Shown piece by piece: positions 8,419 through 17,322 of a stretch of 64,000 nucleotides of DNA. Position 1 is the stretch's first letter. Each line of letters starts with the position of its first letter. The DNA is taken from assembly GCA_017510335.1 (NCBI GenBank), contig JAFWNM010000011.1, positions 1 to 64,000 on the forward strand. The letters are read 5' to 3'. Source of the DNA: Paracoccaceae bacterium. GTDB taxonomy: Bacteria > Pseudomonadota > Alphaproteobacteria > Rhodobacterales > Rhodobacteraceae. Under the pieces are notes generated by a model that was not told where the DNA came from, made no database searches, and saw only the letters and a program-made list of their open reading frames with translations. Position numbers and translations under genes: made by a program.

Positions 8419-9838
8419 GTGTCACCATGACGCCCGCGCCATGGGCGCATAGCCCCGACAGCGCCTGTGCAAGTTCAGCGGCAAAATCAGCATCATTGCG
8501 CAGGGGTTCCGGGAATATTTCGGACAGGGCCAGAAACCCCGCAACAGTCTGGCGCGGATCATCGTGCCACAGCGCCGCCAGACGGGGGGCAAGGGGGTCT
8601 TTTACCTCTATCGGGGTGCCGTTTTCGTCCTTGCCGGAAGTGTAGCGCATCCATGCGGCAACAGCCAGGATCAGCCCTGCGCAGCCGCGTCCGGCCGCGC
8701 GGTTATCTGCAATGGTGCCCAAAATCCGCTGCGGCAGTTTCTGGCTGCCATCCATGGCAATCTGCCAGGTGCGGTGCCGGATGGACGGGTTGGCATAGCG
8801 CGTGGCCAGCGCATCGGCATAGGCACCCAGATCGGTATTTTCCGGCGGTATCAGGGTCGGGATGATTTCGGCCTGCCACAAATGGCGCACATAGGACACG
8901 AAGGCAGGGTCGGCCATGACGCTTGCAATTGTCTGGTGCCCCGCCAGATACCCCAGATACGCCAGCGAACTATGCGTGCCATTGAGCATACGAAGCTTCA
9001 TATGCTCGAACGGGGTCACATCTGCGACCATCTGCGCGCCTGCCGCTTCCCATTTCGGGCGCGGCCCGCAGAAGCGGTCCTCGACCACCCATTGGCGAAA
9101 CGGTTCATGCATGACAGGCGCTTCGTCGCGCGCGCCGGTCAGGGTGGCCACGCGGTCCAAATCATCAGGTGTGGTTGCGGGCACAATGCGGTCCACCATG
9201 GTGGACGGGAACGCCCCATGGGTGTCAATCCAGTCAGCCAGCGCAGGATCGATCAGTTGGGCCATACCCAACACCACAGACCGCACCACGCGCCCGTTTT
9301 CGGGCAGGTTGTCACAGCACAGCACTGTAAAGGGCGGCAGGCCACGCGCATGGCGCAGTTGCAGCGCCCGCACCAGATACCCCGGGGCGGATTTCGGCAA
9401 GGCCTGTTCCAGATCATGCACAATATCAGGGTGCCCCGTATCCAGCCGCCCGGTGGCGGGTTCGTGGCAATAGCCCTTCTCGGTGACTGTCAGACTGACG
9501 ATCGACACATCGGGCGCGGCCATCGCGTCCAGCACCGCCTGCGGGTTTTCCGGCGCGACCAGCACATCGCGCAACAGCGTCATGACTTGTGGCTTCTCCC
9601 CATCCGGGGCCAGTTCGACCGCCGTATAGGCCCATCCCTGCGGGCGCAACCTGTCGCGCACGCCCGGGCTTTGCAGCGAAACGCCGATCACCCCCCAATC
9701 CCCGCCATGCTGCTGCATGGCTTGGGAAATATAGCTTGCGACATGGGCACGGAAAAACGCGCCAAGCCCCAGATGCACAATTCCGGCAGGGGCAGTTGCG
9801 GGGGGATGATATAGTCTAGCGGTCAAGCCAGCCTCCAT
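8411..9838 (-). CDS. Mannitol dehydrogenase-family hexuronate reductase (UxuB-like)
   Basis: A 475-residue NAD(P)-dependent polyol/uronate dehydrogenase. The N-terminal nucleotide-binding segment GIVHLGLGAFFRAHVASYI is of the UxuB/mannitol 2-dehydrogenase type, followed by SIVSLTVTEKGYCHEPATG, CDNLPENG and the C-terminal domain with KLRMLNGTHSSLAYLG carrying the catalytic Lys and conserved His. It should interconvert fructuronate and mannonate, or tagaturonate and altronate. Its partner is an altronate, not a mannonate, dehydratase, which makes tagaturonate reduction plausible despite the UxuB-like sequence. No clear Shine-Dalgarno is visible before ATG 9838. Symbol withheld because uxaB and uxuB activities cannot be told apart here. 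Confidence 0.8.
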   Translation of the reverse strand: MEAGLTARLYHPPATAPAGIVHLGLGAFFRAHVASYISQAMQQHGGDWGVIGVSLQSPGVRDRLRPQGWAYTAVELAPDGEKPQVMTLLRDVLVAPENPQAVLDAMAAPDVSIVSLTVTEKGYCHEPATGRLDTGHPDIVHDLEQALPKSAPGYLVRALQLRHARGLPPFTVLCCDNLPENGRVVRSVVLGMAQLIDPALADWIDTHGAFPSTMVDRIVPATTPDDLDRVATLTGARDEAPVMHEPFRQWVVEDRFCGPRPKWEAAGAQMVADVTPFEHMKLRMLNGTHSSLAYLGYLAGHQTIASVMADPAFVSYVRHLWQAEIIPTLIPPENTDLGAYADALATRYANPSIRHRTWQIAMDGSQKLPQRILGTIADNRAAGRGCAGLILAVAAWMRYTSGKDENGTPIEVKDPLAPRLAALWHDDPRQTVAGFLALSEIFPEPLRNDADFAAELAQALSGLCAHGAGVMVTHV

Positions 9839-9864
9839 GAACAGTTAAGAAGACGCGATTGATA

Positions 9865-9894
9865 CATTCGGGCGGGGCAGCTGCTGCCCGAATG
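9865..9894 (-). promoter_or_regulatory. Intercistronic hairpin between uxaC and the reductase gene
   Basis: CATTCGGGC (9865-9873) pairs with GCCCGAATG (9886-9894); the loop itself contains a GCAGCTGC palindrome. No T-run. It may adjust the level of downstream genes relative to uxaC by mRNA protection or attenuation. Confidence 0.5.
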
Positions 9895-9902
9895 GTCCGC
9901 GG

Positions 9903-11309
9903 TCACAGGTTATAGGCGCGCTTTGCCAGCCCGTATGCCAGATCATGCGCCAGTTCGGGCGCATCACTTTCCGACAGGCGACCCGTCGCAACAAGCGTTG
10001 CCAGATAGGCGCAATCGACCCGCCGCGCCACATCATGCCGGGCAGGAATGGAACAGAAGGCGCGCGTGTCGTCATTGAAGCCGACAGTGTTGTAGAACCC
10101 TGCTGTTTCGGTGGTCATTTCACGGAACCGGCGCATACCTTCGGGGCTGTCATGAAACCACCATGCCGGACCCAGCTTCAGGCAAGGGTAAGCACCCGCC
10201 AGAGGGGCCAGTTCCCGTGAATAAGATGTCTCGTCCAACGTGAACAAAATCAATGTCAGGTCGGCGCGCATGCCAACCGCATTCAACAGCGGGCGCAGCG
10301 CCGTAACATAATCGGTGCGGGTGGGGATGTCGAAACCCTTGTCGCGGCCATACATGGCCTTGACCGGGTCGGAATGGTTGCGGTGTGACCCGGCGTGAAT
10401 TTGCATCACCAACCCGTCATCAAGGCTCATCCGGGCCATTTCCGTCAGCATATGGGCGCGGAAGACATCGGCCTCTTGAGTGGTGCAACTTCCGCGCAGG
10501 GCCTTGGCAAACAATGCGCCCGCATCCGCCTGCGGCAAATCCTCGGTTCGGGCTGTGGGGTGGCCATGATCGGATGATGTTGCGCCGAATTCCTTGAAAT
10601 AGGCCCGCCTTGCACGATGTGCGTTCAGGTAACCCGCCCAGGTGGTGGTGTCTTCGCCGGTTTGTTCGCCCATCAAGGCGACATTTTCAGCAAACCCGTC
10701 AGCTTCGGGGTCAATCACGCCATCAGGCCGATAGGCTGTGACAACGCGCCCTGTCCAGCCGCTTTCGCCGATCATGCGGTGCCAGCGCAAATCATCGGTG
10801 GCCGCTTCGGTTGTGGCAATCGCTTCGATGTTGAAGCGTTCAAACAAGGCGCGCGGGCGGAATTCTGGTTTGGCCAGACATGCGGCGATATGGTCATAAT
10901 ACCAATCCGCGCTGTCCAGGTTCAAGCGCCGGTCAATCCCAAAGACATGCTGGAAGGAATAGTCCAGCCACATCTGTGACGGGGTGCCGCGGAACAGGTG
11001 GTAATTCTGCGCAAATAAACGCCATATCTTGCGGCCATCGGTTTCCACTGGCCCGCCATCAGCACGCGGCACACCCAGATCGGCCAGCGCGATGCCTTGT
11101 GAACACAGCATGCGAAACACATAATGGTCTGGCGTGACAAATAGCTGCGCCGGGTCTGGAAACGCCGCATTTTCCGCGTACCAGCGCGGGTCTGTATGCC
11201 CGTGCGGGCTGATGATCGGCAAATCGCGGATGTCAGCATAAAGCGCGCGCGCAATGTCACGGGCGCGCCCTTCAACAGGAAAAAGGCGGTCTTCGTGCAG
11301 CAATGGCAT
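9903..11309 (-). CDS. uxaC: Uronate isomerase (glucuronate/galacturonate isomerase)
   Basis: A 468-residue amidohydrolase-superfamily isomerase converting D-glucuronate to D-fructuronate and D-galacturonate to D-tagaturonate, the first cytoplasmic step of hexuronate use. Visible family features are LPIISPHGHTDPRWYAEN with the metal-binding HxH, HYVFRMLCSQGI, a central block with WHRMIGESGWTGRVVTAYRPD, MQIHAGSHRNHS, and WWFHDSPEGMRRF. ATG 11309 is preferred over the GTG two codons upstream because AGAGG precedes it. It heads a minus-strand operon with the reductase and uxaA and is divergent from the GntR gene. Confidence 0.92.
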   Translation of the reverse strand: MPLLHEDRLFPVEGRARDIARALYADIRDLPIISPHGHTDPRWYAENAAFPDPAQLFVTPDHYVFRMLCSQGIALADLGVPRADGGPVETDGRKIWRLFAQNYHLFRGTPSQMWLDYSFQHVFGIDRRLNLDSADWYYDHIAACLAKPEFRPRALFERFNIEAIATTEAATDDLRWHRMIGESGWTGRVVTAYRPDGVIDPEADGFAENVALMGEQTGEDTTTWAGYLNAHRARRAYFKEFGATSSDHGHPTARTEDLPQADAGALFAKALRGSCTTQEADVFRAHMLTEMARMSLDDGLVMQIHAGSHRNHSDPVKAMYGRDKGFDIPTRTDYVTALRPLLNAVGMRADLTLILFTLDETSYSRELAPLAGAYPCLKLGPAWWFHDSPEGMRRFREMTTETAGFYNTVGFNDDTRAFCSIPARHDVARRVDCAYLATLVATGRLSESDAPELAHDLAYGLAKRAYNL

Positions 11310-11341
11310 TTGCACCTCTGGTTCGGGGGGATATCTGCTCG

Positions 11342-11355
11342 ACTAATATTCTAGT
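11342..11355. promoter_or_regulatory. Inverted repeat in the uxaC/GntR divergent region
   Basis: ACTAATATTCTAGT reads as ACTA-N6-TAGT with a partly symmetric AT-rich centre. It lies in the 82-bp gap between two divergent genes, the expected place for a FadR/UxuR-type GntR operator. Short, so tentative. Confidence 0.4.
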
Positions 11356-11391
11356 TTACAGGTTCGGTCAAGGGATGTAGATATTCCGCCT

Positions 11392-12078
11392 ATGGCCACG
11401 TCACCGCTTCTTCCATCGCTTGATGCACAGCACCCGCGCAGCATGGCTGATCAGGTGTTTGACCTATTGTATGACCGCATCATCAACCTGACGCTGTCGC
11501 CCGGCACAAAACTGTCGGAAGCCGAAGTTGCCACGCAACTGGGCGTGTCGCGCCAACCCGTGCGCGATGCGTTCTACCGGCTGTCGCAACTGGGCTTCAT
11601 CCAGATCCGGCCGCAACGCGCAACCACTGTGACGCCCATTTCCAAAGAGGCGATCCTGCAAGCCTATTTCATTCGCAGCGCATTGGAAGAAGCGACCATG
11701 CGCGTGGCCGCACAAAAGCTGGACGCCTCTCATTTCGTGGCATTGCACGATATTCTGACGCTTCAGGAAGATGCGCTGCGCGCCGATGACAAGATCGGAT
11801 TCCATGCGCTGGACGACCAGTTTCATCATGACATTTGCACTTACGCAGGGCTTGGCTTCGGATGGACCTTGATCAAGGACAACAAGGGCCACATGGACCG
11901 GGCACGATACCTTAGCCTGTCCTTCGGGGCACCCCGCGTGCTGACCGAACACCATGACATTCTGGCCGCCCTGAAGGCACGCGACAGCGACATGGCTGCA
12001 GCAGCCGCGAAACACCATCTTGGCCATATTGGCGAGATCATAGACTGGTTGCAAGCCAACCAACCGGAAGTGTTCTGA
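11392..12078 (+). CDS. GntR family (FadR/FCD) regulator, probable hexuronate regulator
   Basis: A 228-residue regulator with an N-terminal winged helix (ADQVFDLLYDRIINLTLSPG, SEAEVATQLGVSRQPVRDAFYRL) and a C-terminal all-helical FCD ligand-binding domain (FIRSALEEATMRVAA, LDDQFHHDICTYAG, EHHDILAALKARD, AKHHLGHIGEII) that keeps the metal-ligand histidines of the family. It is divergent from the uxaC operon, so it is likely the analogue of ExuR/UxuR sensing a hexuronate or its product. Effector is inferred from position only. Confidence 0.85.
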   Translation: MATSPLLPSLDAQHPRSMADQVFDLLYDRIINLTLSPGTKLSEAEVATQLGVSRQPVRDAFYRLSQLGFIQIRPQRATTVTPISKEAILQAYFIRSALEEATMRVAAQKLDASHFVALHDILTLQEDALRADDKIGFHALDDQFHHDICTYAGLGFGWTLIKDNKGHMDRARYLSLSFGAPRVLTEHHDILAALKARDSDMAAAAAKHHLGHIGEIIDWLQANQPEVF

Positions 12079-12208
12079 CAAGACAGCGCGCGACACGCGG
12101 CGTGGACACATCCGCAGGTGGTTCAACTCATACACAAGTGAAGTTTTCATCTGGCGCCCCGTTTCACTTTGGGCTAGACACAAATCAAGCCATCTACGGG
12201 GTTTCCCG

Positions 12209-13279
12209 ATGCAGCAGTCCGTTTCGGGCAGATATGCAAAAATCAGTGCAATTTATCTGGGTGCCGCTGGCACAGGCTGGATGGCCGCGCAGGTGCATGT
12301 GCCACTGCCATGGATGATCGGCGCCTTGGTGTTTTCCACAGGCATCAGCCTTGGCGGTGTCCAGATCAAGGCGCCTGCCATGACGCGACCGGCAGGACAG
12401 ATCGTGGTTGCAGGGTCCGTCGGGCTGGCCTTCACCCCGGCGGCGCTGGAATCGCTGGGGGCGATGTTTGTGCCCATGGTGATTGCCGCCTTGCTGACGA
12501 TTGCGGCAGGATTTCTGGTCGCATGGGTGCTGATGCGCCTGTCAGACGTGGACGCAATGACCGCCACATTGGCATCAGTGCCCATGGGACCCGTGGAATC
12601 AGCCCATCTGGCGCAGCGCTATGGGGTAAACCCCGGCCCTGTTGTATTTGCCCAGACATTGCGGATCATGGCCCTTGTGTTGTTGATCCCGCCTGCAATT
12701 TTGCTGATCGACGGCAGCGTTGCCGACCCGTCCGAAACCTTGCGCAACATGCACTGGACGCCCACTGGGGCGGCGCTGCTGATTGCACTGGCCGTTCTGG
12801 GCGCGTTCGCGTTCAAGATGCTGCGCGTCTCGAACCCGTTTTTCCTTGGCCCGCTTGCTGCATCGGCGGTGGCGGCGGCGCTGGGGCTGCCAGTGACGGC
12901 CACGCCCTATGTGGTGCTTGCGGGCGCGCAGGTGTTGCTGGGTGTGTGGCTTGGCGCCGTCATCAACCGAGAGCTGTTCCGCCGCGCAGGGCGGTTTGTG
13001 CCGGCTGCGTTATTGTCCACATTGCTGATGATTGCCTTGTGTCTGGCGCTGGCGATTGCCTTGTCGGTGGTCACCGGAACCAGTTGGCCCGCCATGGTTC
13101 TGGCAACCGCACCGGGCAGTGTGACGGAAATGGCACTAACCGCCAAGGTGCTGCAAGAAAGCGTGGCGCTGGTCACGGCCTATCACATCACGCGGATATT
13201 CATCATCATCCCGTCCGCGCCCCTGCTGACACGGATTACCGCGCGCCTGACCCACTGGACCCCGCCCAAACGGGACTGA
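12209..13279 (+). CDS. AbrB-family integral membrane protein
   Basis: A 356-residue multi-pass membrane protein with about ten hydrophobic helices and the duplicated AbrB membrane domain (first repeat around VHVPLPWMIGALVFSTGISLGG, second around SNPFFLGPLAASAVAAALG). Conserved turns include PMGPVESAHLAQRYG and ATAPGSVTEMALTAK, the typical APGG/SxxEM-like loop. The family is often labelled ammonia monooxygenase-related, which is misleading; no activity is established, and an export or transport role is usual speculation. It stands alone between the GntR gene and the convergent fds operon. No strong Shine-Dalgarno is visible before ATG 12209. Confidence 0.8.
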   Translation: MQQSVSGRYAKISAIYLGAAGTGWMAAQVHVPLPWMIGALVFSTGISLGGVQIKAPAMTRPAGQIVVAGSVGLAFTPAALESLGAMFVPMVIAALLTIAAGFLVAWVLMRLSDVDAMTATLASVPMGPVESAHLAQRYGVNPGPVVFAQTLRIMALVLLIPPAILLIDGSVADPSETLRNMHWTPTGAALLIALAVLGAFAFKMLRVSNPFFLGPLAASAVAAALGLPVTATPYVVLAGAQVLLGVWLGAVINRELFRRAGRFVPAALLSTLLMIALCLALAIALSVVTGTSWPAMVLATAPGSVTEMALTAKVLQESVALVTAYHITRIFIIIPSAPLLTRITARLTHWTPPKRD

Positions 13280-13290
13280 CTGCAGCCGCG

Positions 13291-13497
13291 TCAGTTCAGC
13301 AAGTCAACAGCCTTGCGGACATTTTCATCCAGTGCTGTGTTGTCCTGTTTTGCCAGTTCACACAAATACGCGCGCATGGACGGGTCCCAGAAATCGCGCA
13401 AATGGCTGGCAATGCGTTCGGCCCCGTCATCGCCGGGTTGCGACTTGAAGAAGGTGGCGATCTGGTTGGCCATATACACCAGTTTGTCAGGCTGCAT
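13291..13497 (-). CDS. fdsD: Formate dehydrogenase delta subunit
   Basis: A 68-residue protein matching the small FdsD subunit: KLVYMANQIATFF, then HLRDFWDPSMRAYLCELA, which is the typical NQIA/HLRxFWxPRMR pattern. FdsD accompanies soluble NAD-linked molybdenum formate dehydrogenases and helps maturation or stability. It overlaps the fdhD-type gene by 11 bp and is the last gene of the fds operon, ending 11 bp from the convergent AbrB-family gene. Confidence 0.88.
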   Translation of the reverse strand: MQPDKLVYMANQIATFFKSQPGDDGAERIASHLRDFWDPSMRAYLCELAKQDNTALDENVRKAVDLLN

Positions 13498-14314
13498 CGG
13501 ATACCTTTGTAATTATGCGCGCGGGATGCGCGAAAATGTCGAAACCACCGCCACGGGCAAAGGCGGCAACAGTAATGCCGGCGCCTTCGGCCAGTCGCAC
13601 GGCGGCGGCGGTTGGCGCGGACACGGCAACAAGCACCGGACACCCCGCCATGGCGCATTTCTGCACCAGTTCCACAGACAGGCGGCTGGTCATGATGACA
13701 GCGCCCTGCCCCGCATCCAGACCCGCGCGCGCCATGGCCCCGATCAGCTTGTCCAGCGCGTTATGGCGGCCCACATCCTCGCGCGCCAGAATGATTCTGC
13801 CGTCACGCGCCATGAACCCTGCTGCATGCATGGCACCTGTCTGGTCGCGCAACGGCTGGCGCGCGGCCAGCGCATCGCCTGCACGCGCAACGGCCTTGCG
13901 TGCCAGCCGCAATCCGGTATCGGGCACATAGGGCAAGGGGCGGGTGGCCTGTTCCAGACTGTCAATTCCGCACAAACCACACCCAACAGGCCCCGCCATG
14001 AACCGCCTGCGGGCCTGAAGGGCGTCTGACTGGTCGGTGCGCAACCACAGCCGCGCTTCCAGCCCGGCAGGGTGTTCGGCCAGTTCGAAATCCAGCGCAT
14101 CAGCAGGGGTGGAAATAATCCCTTCGCTTAAGGCAAACCCTATCGCCAGATCATGAATATCGGTGGGGCTGGCCATCATCACCGCAAGGGTCGTGCCATC
14201 AAACACCAGCGCCACCGGAACCTCATCAGGCAAGGAGCGCCACATGTCGCGCTGCCCGTCGCTATGGACGGACAGTCCTGACATGCTGGCGGCTGGGGCG
14301 TGCGGCATGGCCAT
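13487..14314 (-). CDS. fdhD: FdhD/FdsC sulfurtransferase for formate dehydrogenase
   Basis: A 275-residue FdhD-family protein (called FdsC in fds operons). It delivers sulfur to the bis-MGD cofactor and chaperones it into the alpha subunit. Key features: the CGLCG pair of cysteines in GPVGCGLCGID, IHDLAIGFALSEGII, REDVGRHNALDKLIG, and the C-terminal TSRLSVELVQKCAMAGCPVLVAVSAPT. Four bases after the fdsA stop, so directly cotranscribed. Confidence 0.92.
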   Translation of the reverse strand: MAMPHAPAASMSGLSVHSDGQRDMWRSLPDEVPVALVFDGTTLAVMMASPTDIHDLAIGFALSEGIISTPADALDFELAEHPAGLEARLWLRTDQSDALQARRRFMAGPVGCGLCGIDSLEQATRPLPYVPDTGLRLARKAVARAGDALAARQPLRDQTGAMHAAGFMARDGRIILAREDVGRHNALDKLIGAMARAGLDAGQGAVIMTSRLSVELVQKCAMAGCPVLVAVSAPTAAAVRLAEGAGITVAAFARGGGFDIFAHPARIITKVSDAA

Positions 14315-14318
14315 CGAC

Positions 14319-17216
14319 CTATTCTGCGGCGGGCAGGATGCGGCGCGCCCGTGCGGCTTGCGCCTGATAGTCTTCCTGCCATTCTGTCGGGCCGTTTGAC
14401 GGGCTGATCTGCACCGCCGTCACTTTATATTCCGGGCAGTTTGTGGCCCAGTCGGAATAATCCGTGGTGATGACATTCGCCTGCGTTTCCGGGTGGTGGA
14501 ACGTGGTATAGACCACCCCGGGGCTAACCCGGTCGGTCAGGGTCGCGCGCAGCGTGGTTTCCCCCGACCGGCTGGCCAGTTTGACCCAATCCCCGTCGGT
14601 AATGCCGCGTTGTTCCGCATCGTGGGGGTGGATTTCCAGCAAATCCTGATCATGCCAAACCACATTTTCCGTGCGCCGTGTCTGCGCGCCCACGTTATAT
14701 TGTGACAAAATACGCCCTGTGGTCAGCAATAGCGGGAAACGCGGGCCGGTCTTTTCATCAGTGGCCACATATTCGGTCACAATGAACCGGCCCTTCCCGC
14801 GCACAAACCCGTCCACATGCATCAGCGGCGTGCCATCCGGGTTGGCGCCATTGCAGGGCCATTGCACCGACCCTTTTTCTTCCAGCGTGGCATAATCCAC
14901 ACCTGCAAAACTGGGTGTTGTCAGCGCAATTTCATCCATGATCTGGCTGGGATGGGTATAGCGCCAGTTCGCACCCATTGCATTGGCCAGCAACTGCGTC
15001 ACTTCCCAATCGGCATAGCCATTGCGCGGGGCCATCACCTGCCGCACACGGTTGATGCGCCGTTCGGCATTGGTAAATGTCCCGTCTTTTTCAAGGAAGG
15101 TGGACCCGGGCAGGAACACATGCGCGTAATTGGCGGTTTCATTCAGGAACAGGTCATGGACAATGACACATTCCATCGCCGCCAGCCCTGCGGCCACATG
15201 TTTGGTGTCAGGGTCCGATTGCAAAATATCCTCGCCCTGGCAATACAGGCCCTTGAATTGCCCTGATACGGCCGCATCCAGCATATTGGGAATGCGCAAC
15301 CCCGGTTCAGGGTCGATTTCCACGCCCCATGCAGCTTCGAAAATGGCGCGCACTTCAGGCAGTTTGACATGGCGGTAGCCCGGCAATTCATGCGGGAACG
15401 ACCCCATGTCGCACGACCCCTGCACATTGTTCTGGCCGCGCAGCGGATTTACCCCCACACCGCGCCGCCCGACATTGCCGGTCAGCATGGCCAGGTTGGC
15501 AATCCCCATCACTGTGGTGGACCCTTGGGAATGCTCGGTCACACCCAGCCCGTAATAAATGGCGCCATTGCCGCCCGTGGCAAACAACCGCGCGGCTGCG
15601 CGCAATTCGGACGCGGGCACGCCGGTCAACAATTCGGTTGCCTCGGGGCTGTGGCGCGCGTCGGACACAAATTCGGCATAATGCTGGAATTCGTCCCAGT
15701 CACAACGGGTGCGAATGAAGCCCTCATCCATCAGCCCTTCGGTGACAATAACATGCGCCATCGCAGTGACGACCGCCACATTGGTGCCAGGCCGCAAGGG
15801 CAGATGATGCGCGGCCTTGTAATGCGGCCCTTGCACGGTTTCGGTGCGGCGGGGGTCCACGACAATCAGCTTCGCGCCCGCGCGCAGGCGCTTTTTCATG
15901 CGGCTGGCAAAAACCGGATGGCCAGCATGCGGGTTCGCGCCGATCACCATGATGACATCGGCCTGTTCCACGCTGTCGAAATCCTGCGTGCCCGCGCTGG
16001 TGCCAAATGTCTGGCCCAGCCCGTAGCCTGTGGGCGAATGGCACACCCGCGCACATGTGTCGGTATTGTTGTTGCCAAATACCGCACGCGCCAGTTTCTG
16101 CACCAGGTAGGTTTCTTCATTCGTGCAGCGGCTGGACGTGATAACCCCCACGGATTTGCGCCCGTATTGCGCCTGAATGCCGCGCATCTTCGTGGCAGCA
16201 AAGGACAGCGCGTCTTCCCAGCTGACCTCGCGCCAGGGCTGGTCGATGCTGTCGCGGATCATGGGGTTCAGAATGCGGTCCTTGTGGTTGGCATAGCCAT
16301 AGGCAAACCGCCCTTTCACGCAGCTATGGCCGCGATTGGCCTTGCCATGCTTATAGGGCACCATACGCACCAGCTCATCCCCGTTCAGTTCCGCCTTGAA
16401 CGAACAGCCTACCCCGCAATAGGCGCAGGTCGTGATGACCGAACGTGTGGGCGTGCCCAGTTCGATCACGGATTTTTCCTGCAATGTGGCCGTCGGGCAG
16501 GCCTGAACACAGGCCCCGCAAGACACGCAATCAGACGCCAGCGCCGTGTCGGACTTCGCCCCGAACGACACGCGGCTGTCAAACCCGCGCCCTTCAATCG
16601 TCAGGGCAAATGTGCCCTGCACTTCCTCGCAGGCGCGCACACAGCGCGAACAGACAATGCATTTCGCTGGGTCATAGGTGAAATACGGGTTGCTGTCGTC
16701 TTTCGGCAGGTAATCGCGATTGGCCTCGCCGCTGGTATTGCGCGGCGCAAAATGATTGGCCAGCCCGCCCCCCTCAGGGGCCTGATAGCGCACATCGCGC
16801 AACCCCACAGCGCCCGCCATATCCTGCAATTCGCAATCACCATTGGCCGCACAGGTCAGGCAATCCAGCGGGTGGTCACTGATATACAGCTCAATCACAC
16901 CACGGCGCAGCTTGCGCAGCTTGTCATTCTGGGTATGCACCACCATGCCCGGCGCAACAGGCGTGGTGCAGGACGCTAGCGTGCCGCGCCGTCCCTCGAT
17001 CTCGACCACGCATAACCGGCAGGACCCGAACGCCTCGACATTGTCAGTCGCACAAAGTTTCGGGATGGAGAGCCCCGCAAGCGCCGCCGCCCGCATGACA
17101 GACGTGCCTTCAGGCACAGTCACGTCAAACCCGTCAATCGACAGGGTAACGGGCGCACCCTCGCGCGCAGGGGTGCCCAGATCACGGTCATCAAATGGAA
17201 TGACAAAATCCTTCAT
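14319..17216 (-). CDS. fdsA: NAD-dependent formate dehydrogenase alpha subunit (molybdopterin, Fe-S)
   Basis: A 965-residue catalytic subunit that oxidises formate to CO2. Order of domains: N-terminal NuoG-like [2Fe-2S] domain (AFGSCRLCVVEIEG, LASC), HPLDCLTCAANGDC cluster, two [4Fe-4S] sets (CIVCSRCVRAC and CVSCGACVQAC), then CAYCGVGC opening the molybdopterin domain. The active-site ligand is Cys in ARVCHSPTGYGLGQTFG (about residue 392), so no selenocysteine is used. A C-terminal molydop_binding domain follows. ATG 17216 is preferred over the upstream TTG because AGAGGG lies 7 bases before it. The 107-bp gap to fdsB carries a hairpin element. Confidence 0.95.
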   Translation of the reverse strand: MKDFVIPFDDRDLGTPAREGAPVTLSIDGFDVTVPEGTSVMRAAALAGLSIPKLCATDNVEAFGSCRLCVVEIEGRRGTLASCTTPVAPGMVVHTQNDKLRKLRRGVIELYISDHPLDCLTCAANGDCELQDMAGAVGLRDVRYQAPEGGGLANHFAPRNTSGEANRDYLPKDDSNPYFTYDPAKCIVCSRCVRACEEVQGTFALTIEGRGFDSRVSFGAKSDTALASDCVSCGACVQACPTATLQEKSVIELGTPTRSVITTCAYCGVGCSFKAELNGDELVRMVPYKHGKANRGHSCVKGRFAYGYANHKDRILNPMIRDSIDQPWREVSWEDALSFAATKMRGIQAQYGRKSVGVITSSRCTNEETYLVQKLARAVFGNNNTDTCARVCHSPTGYGLGQTFGTSAGTQDFDSVEQADVIMVIGANPHAGHPVFASRMKKRLRAGAKLIVVDPRRTETVQGPHYKAAHHLPLRPGTNVAVVTAMAHVIVTEGLMDEGFIRTRCDWDEFQHYAEFVSDARHSPEATELLTGVPASELRAAARLFATGGNGAIYYGLGVTEHSQGSTTVMGIANLAMLTGNVGRRGVGVNPLRGQNNVQGSCDMGSFPHELPGYRHVKLPEVRAIFEAAWGVEIDPEPGLRIPNMLDAAVSGQFKGLYCQGEDILQSDPDTKHVAAGLAAMECVIVHDLFLNETANYAHVFLPGSTFLEKDGTFTNAERRINRVRQVMAPRNGYADWEVTQLLANAMGANWRYTHPSQIMDEIALTTPSFAGVDYATLEEKGSVQWPCNGANPDGTPLMHVDGFVRGKGRFIVTEYVATDEKTGPRFPLLLTTGRILSQYNVGAQTRRTENVVWHDQDLLEIHPHDAEQRGITDGDWVKLASRSGETTLRATLTDRVSPGVVYTTFHHPETQANVITTDYSDWATNCPEYKVTAVQISPSNGPTEWQEDYQAQAARARRILPAAE

Positions 17217-17230
17217 GCGCAAACCCTCTG

Positions 17231-17287
17231 CTTCATCTTGCTGAAAATACTCCGGGGGGTGTGGGGGGCAGCGCCCCCCACCGGGGC
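17231..17287 (-). repeat. GC-rich hairpin plus GGAGTATTTTC...GATGAAG element in the fdsB-fdsA gap
   Basis: On the minus strand a perfect GGGGGGC/GCCCCCC-type stem is followed by a C-rich run, GGAGTATTTTCAGCAAGATGAAG-like sequence and then the fdsA ribosome binding site. I recall near-identical cassettes after or between genes in many Rhodobacteraceae genomes, which suggests a dispersed REP-like element used as terminator or mRNA stabiliser. Here it sits inside an operon. Confidence 0.5.
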
Positions 17288-17322
17288 GACGCGCAGAACG
17301 CGGCGCAATATACAGGCCAGCA

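Noticed and set aside
8564-9814. 416-codon plus-strand open frame
   Set aside because: Antisense to the UxuB-like reductase; no recognisable domain.
12079-12208. Regulatory dyad before the AbrB-family gene
   Set aside because: GTGAA/TTCAC arms of only 5 bases, 20 bases apart, could be chance; no good -35/-10 pair seen.
16030-16050. Selenocysteine in the formate dehydrogenase alpha subunit
   Set aside because: The active-site position is an ordinary Cys codon (in ARVCHSPT); there is no in-frame TGA.
15369-16979. 536-codon plus-strand open frame
   Set aside because: Antisense to fdsA, whose Fe-S and molybdopterin motifs make the minus strand certain. Composition (His/Gln/Arg/Gly) is that of a shadow.
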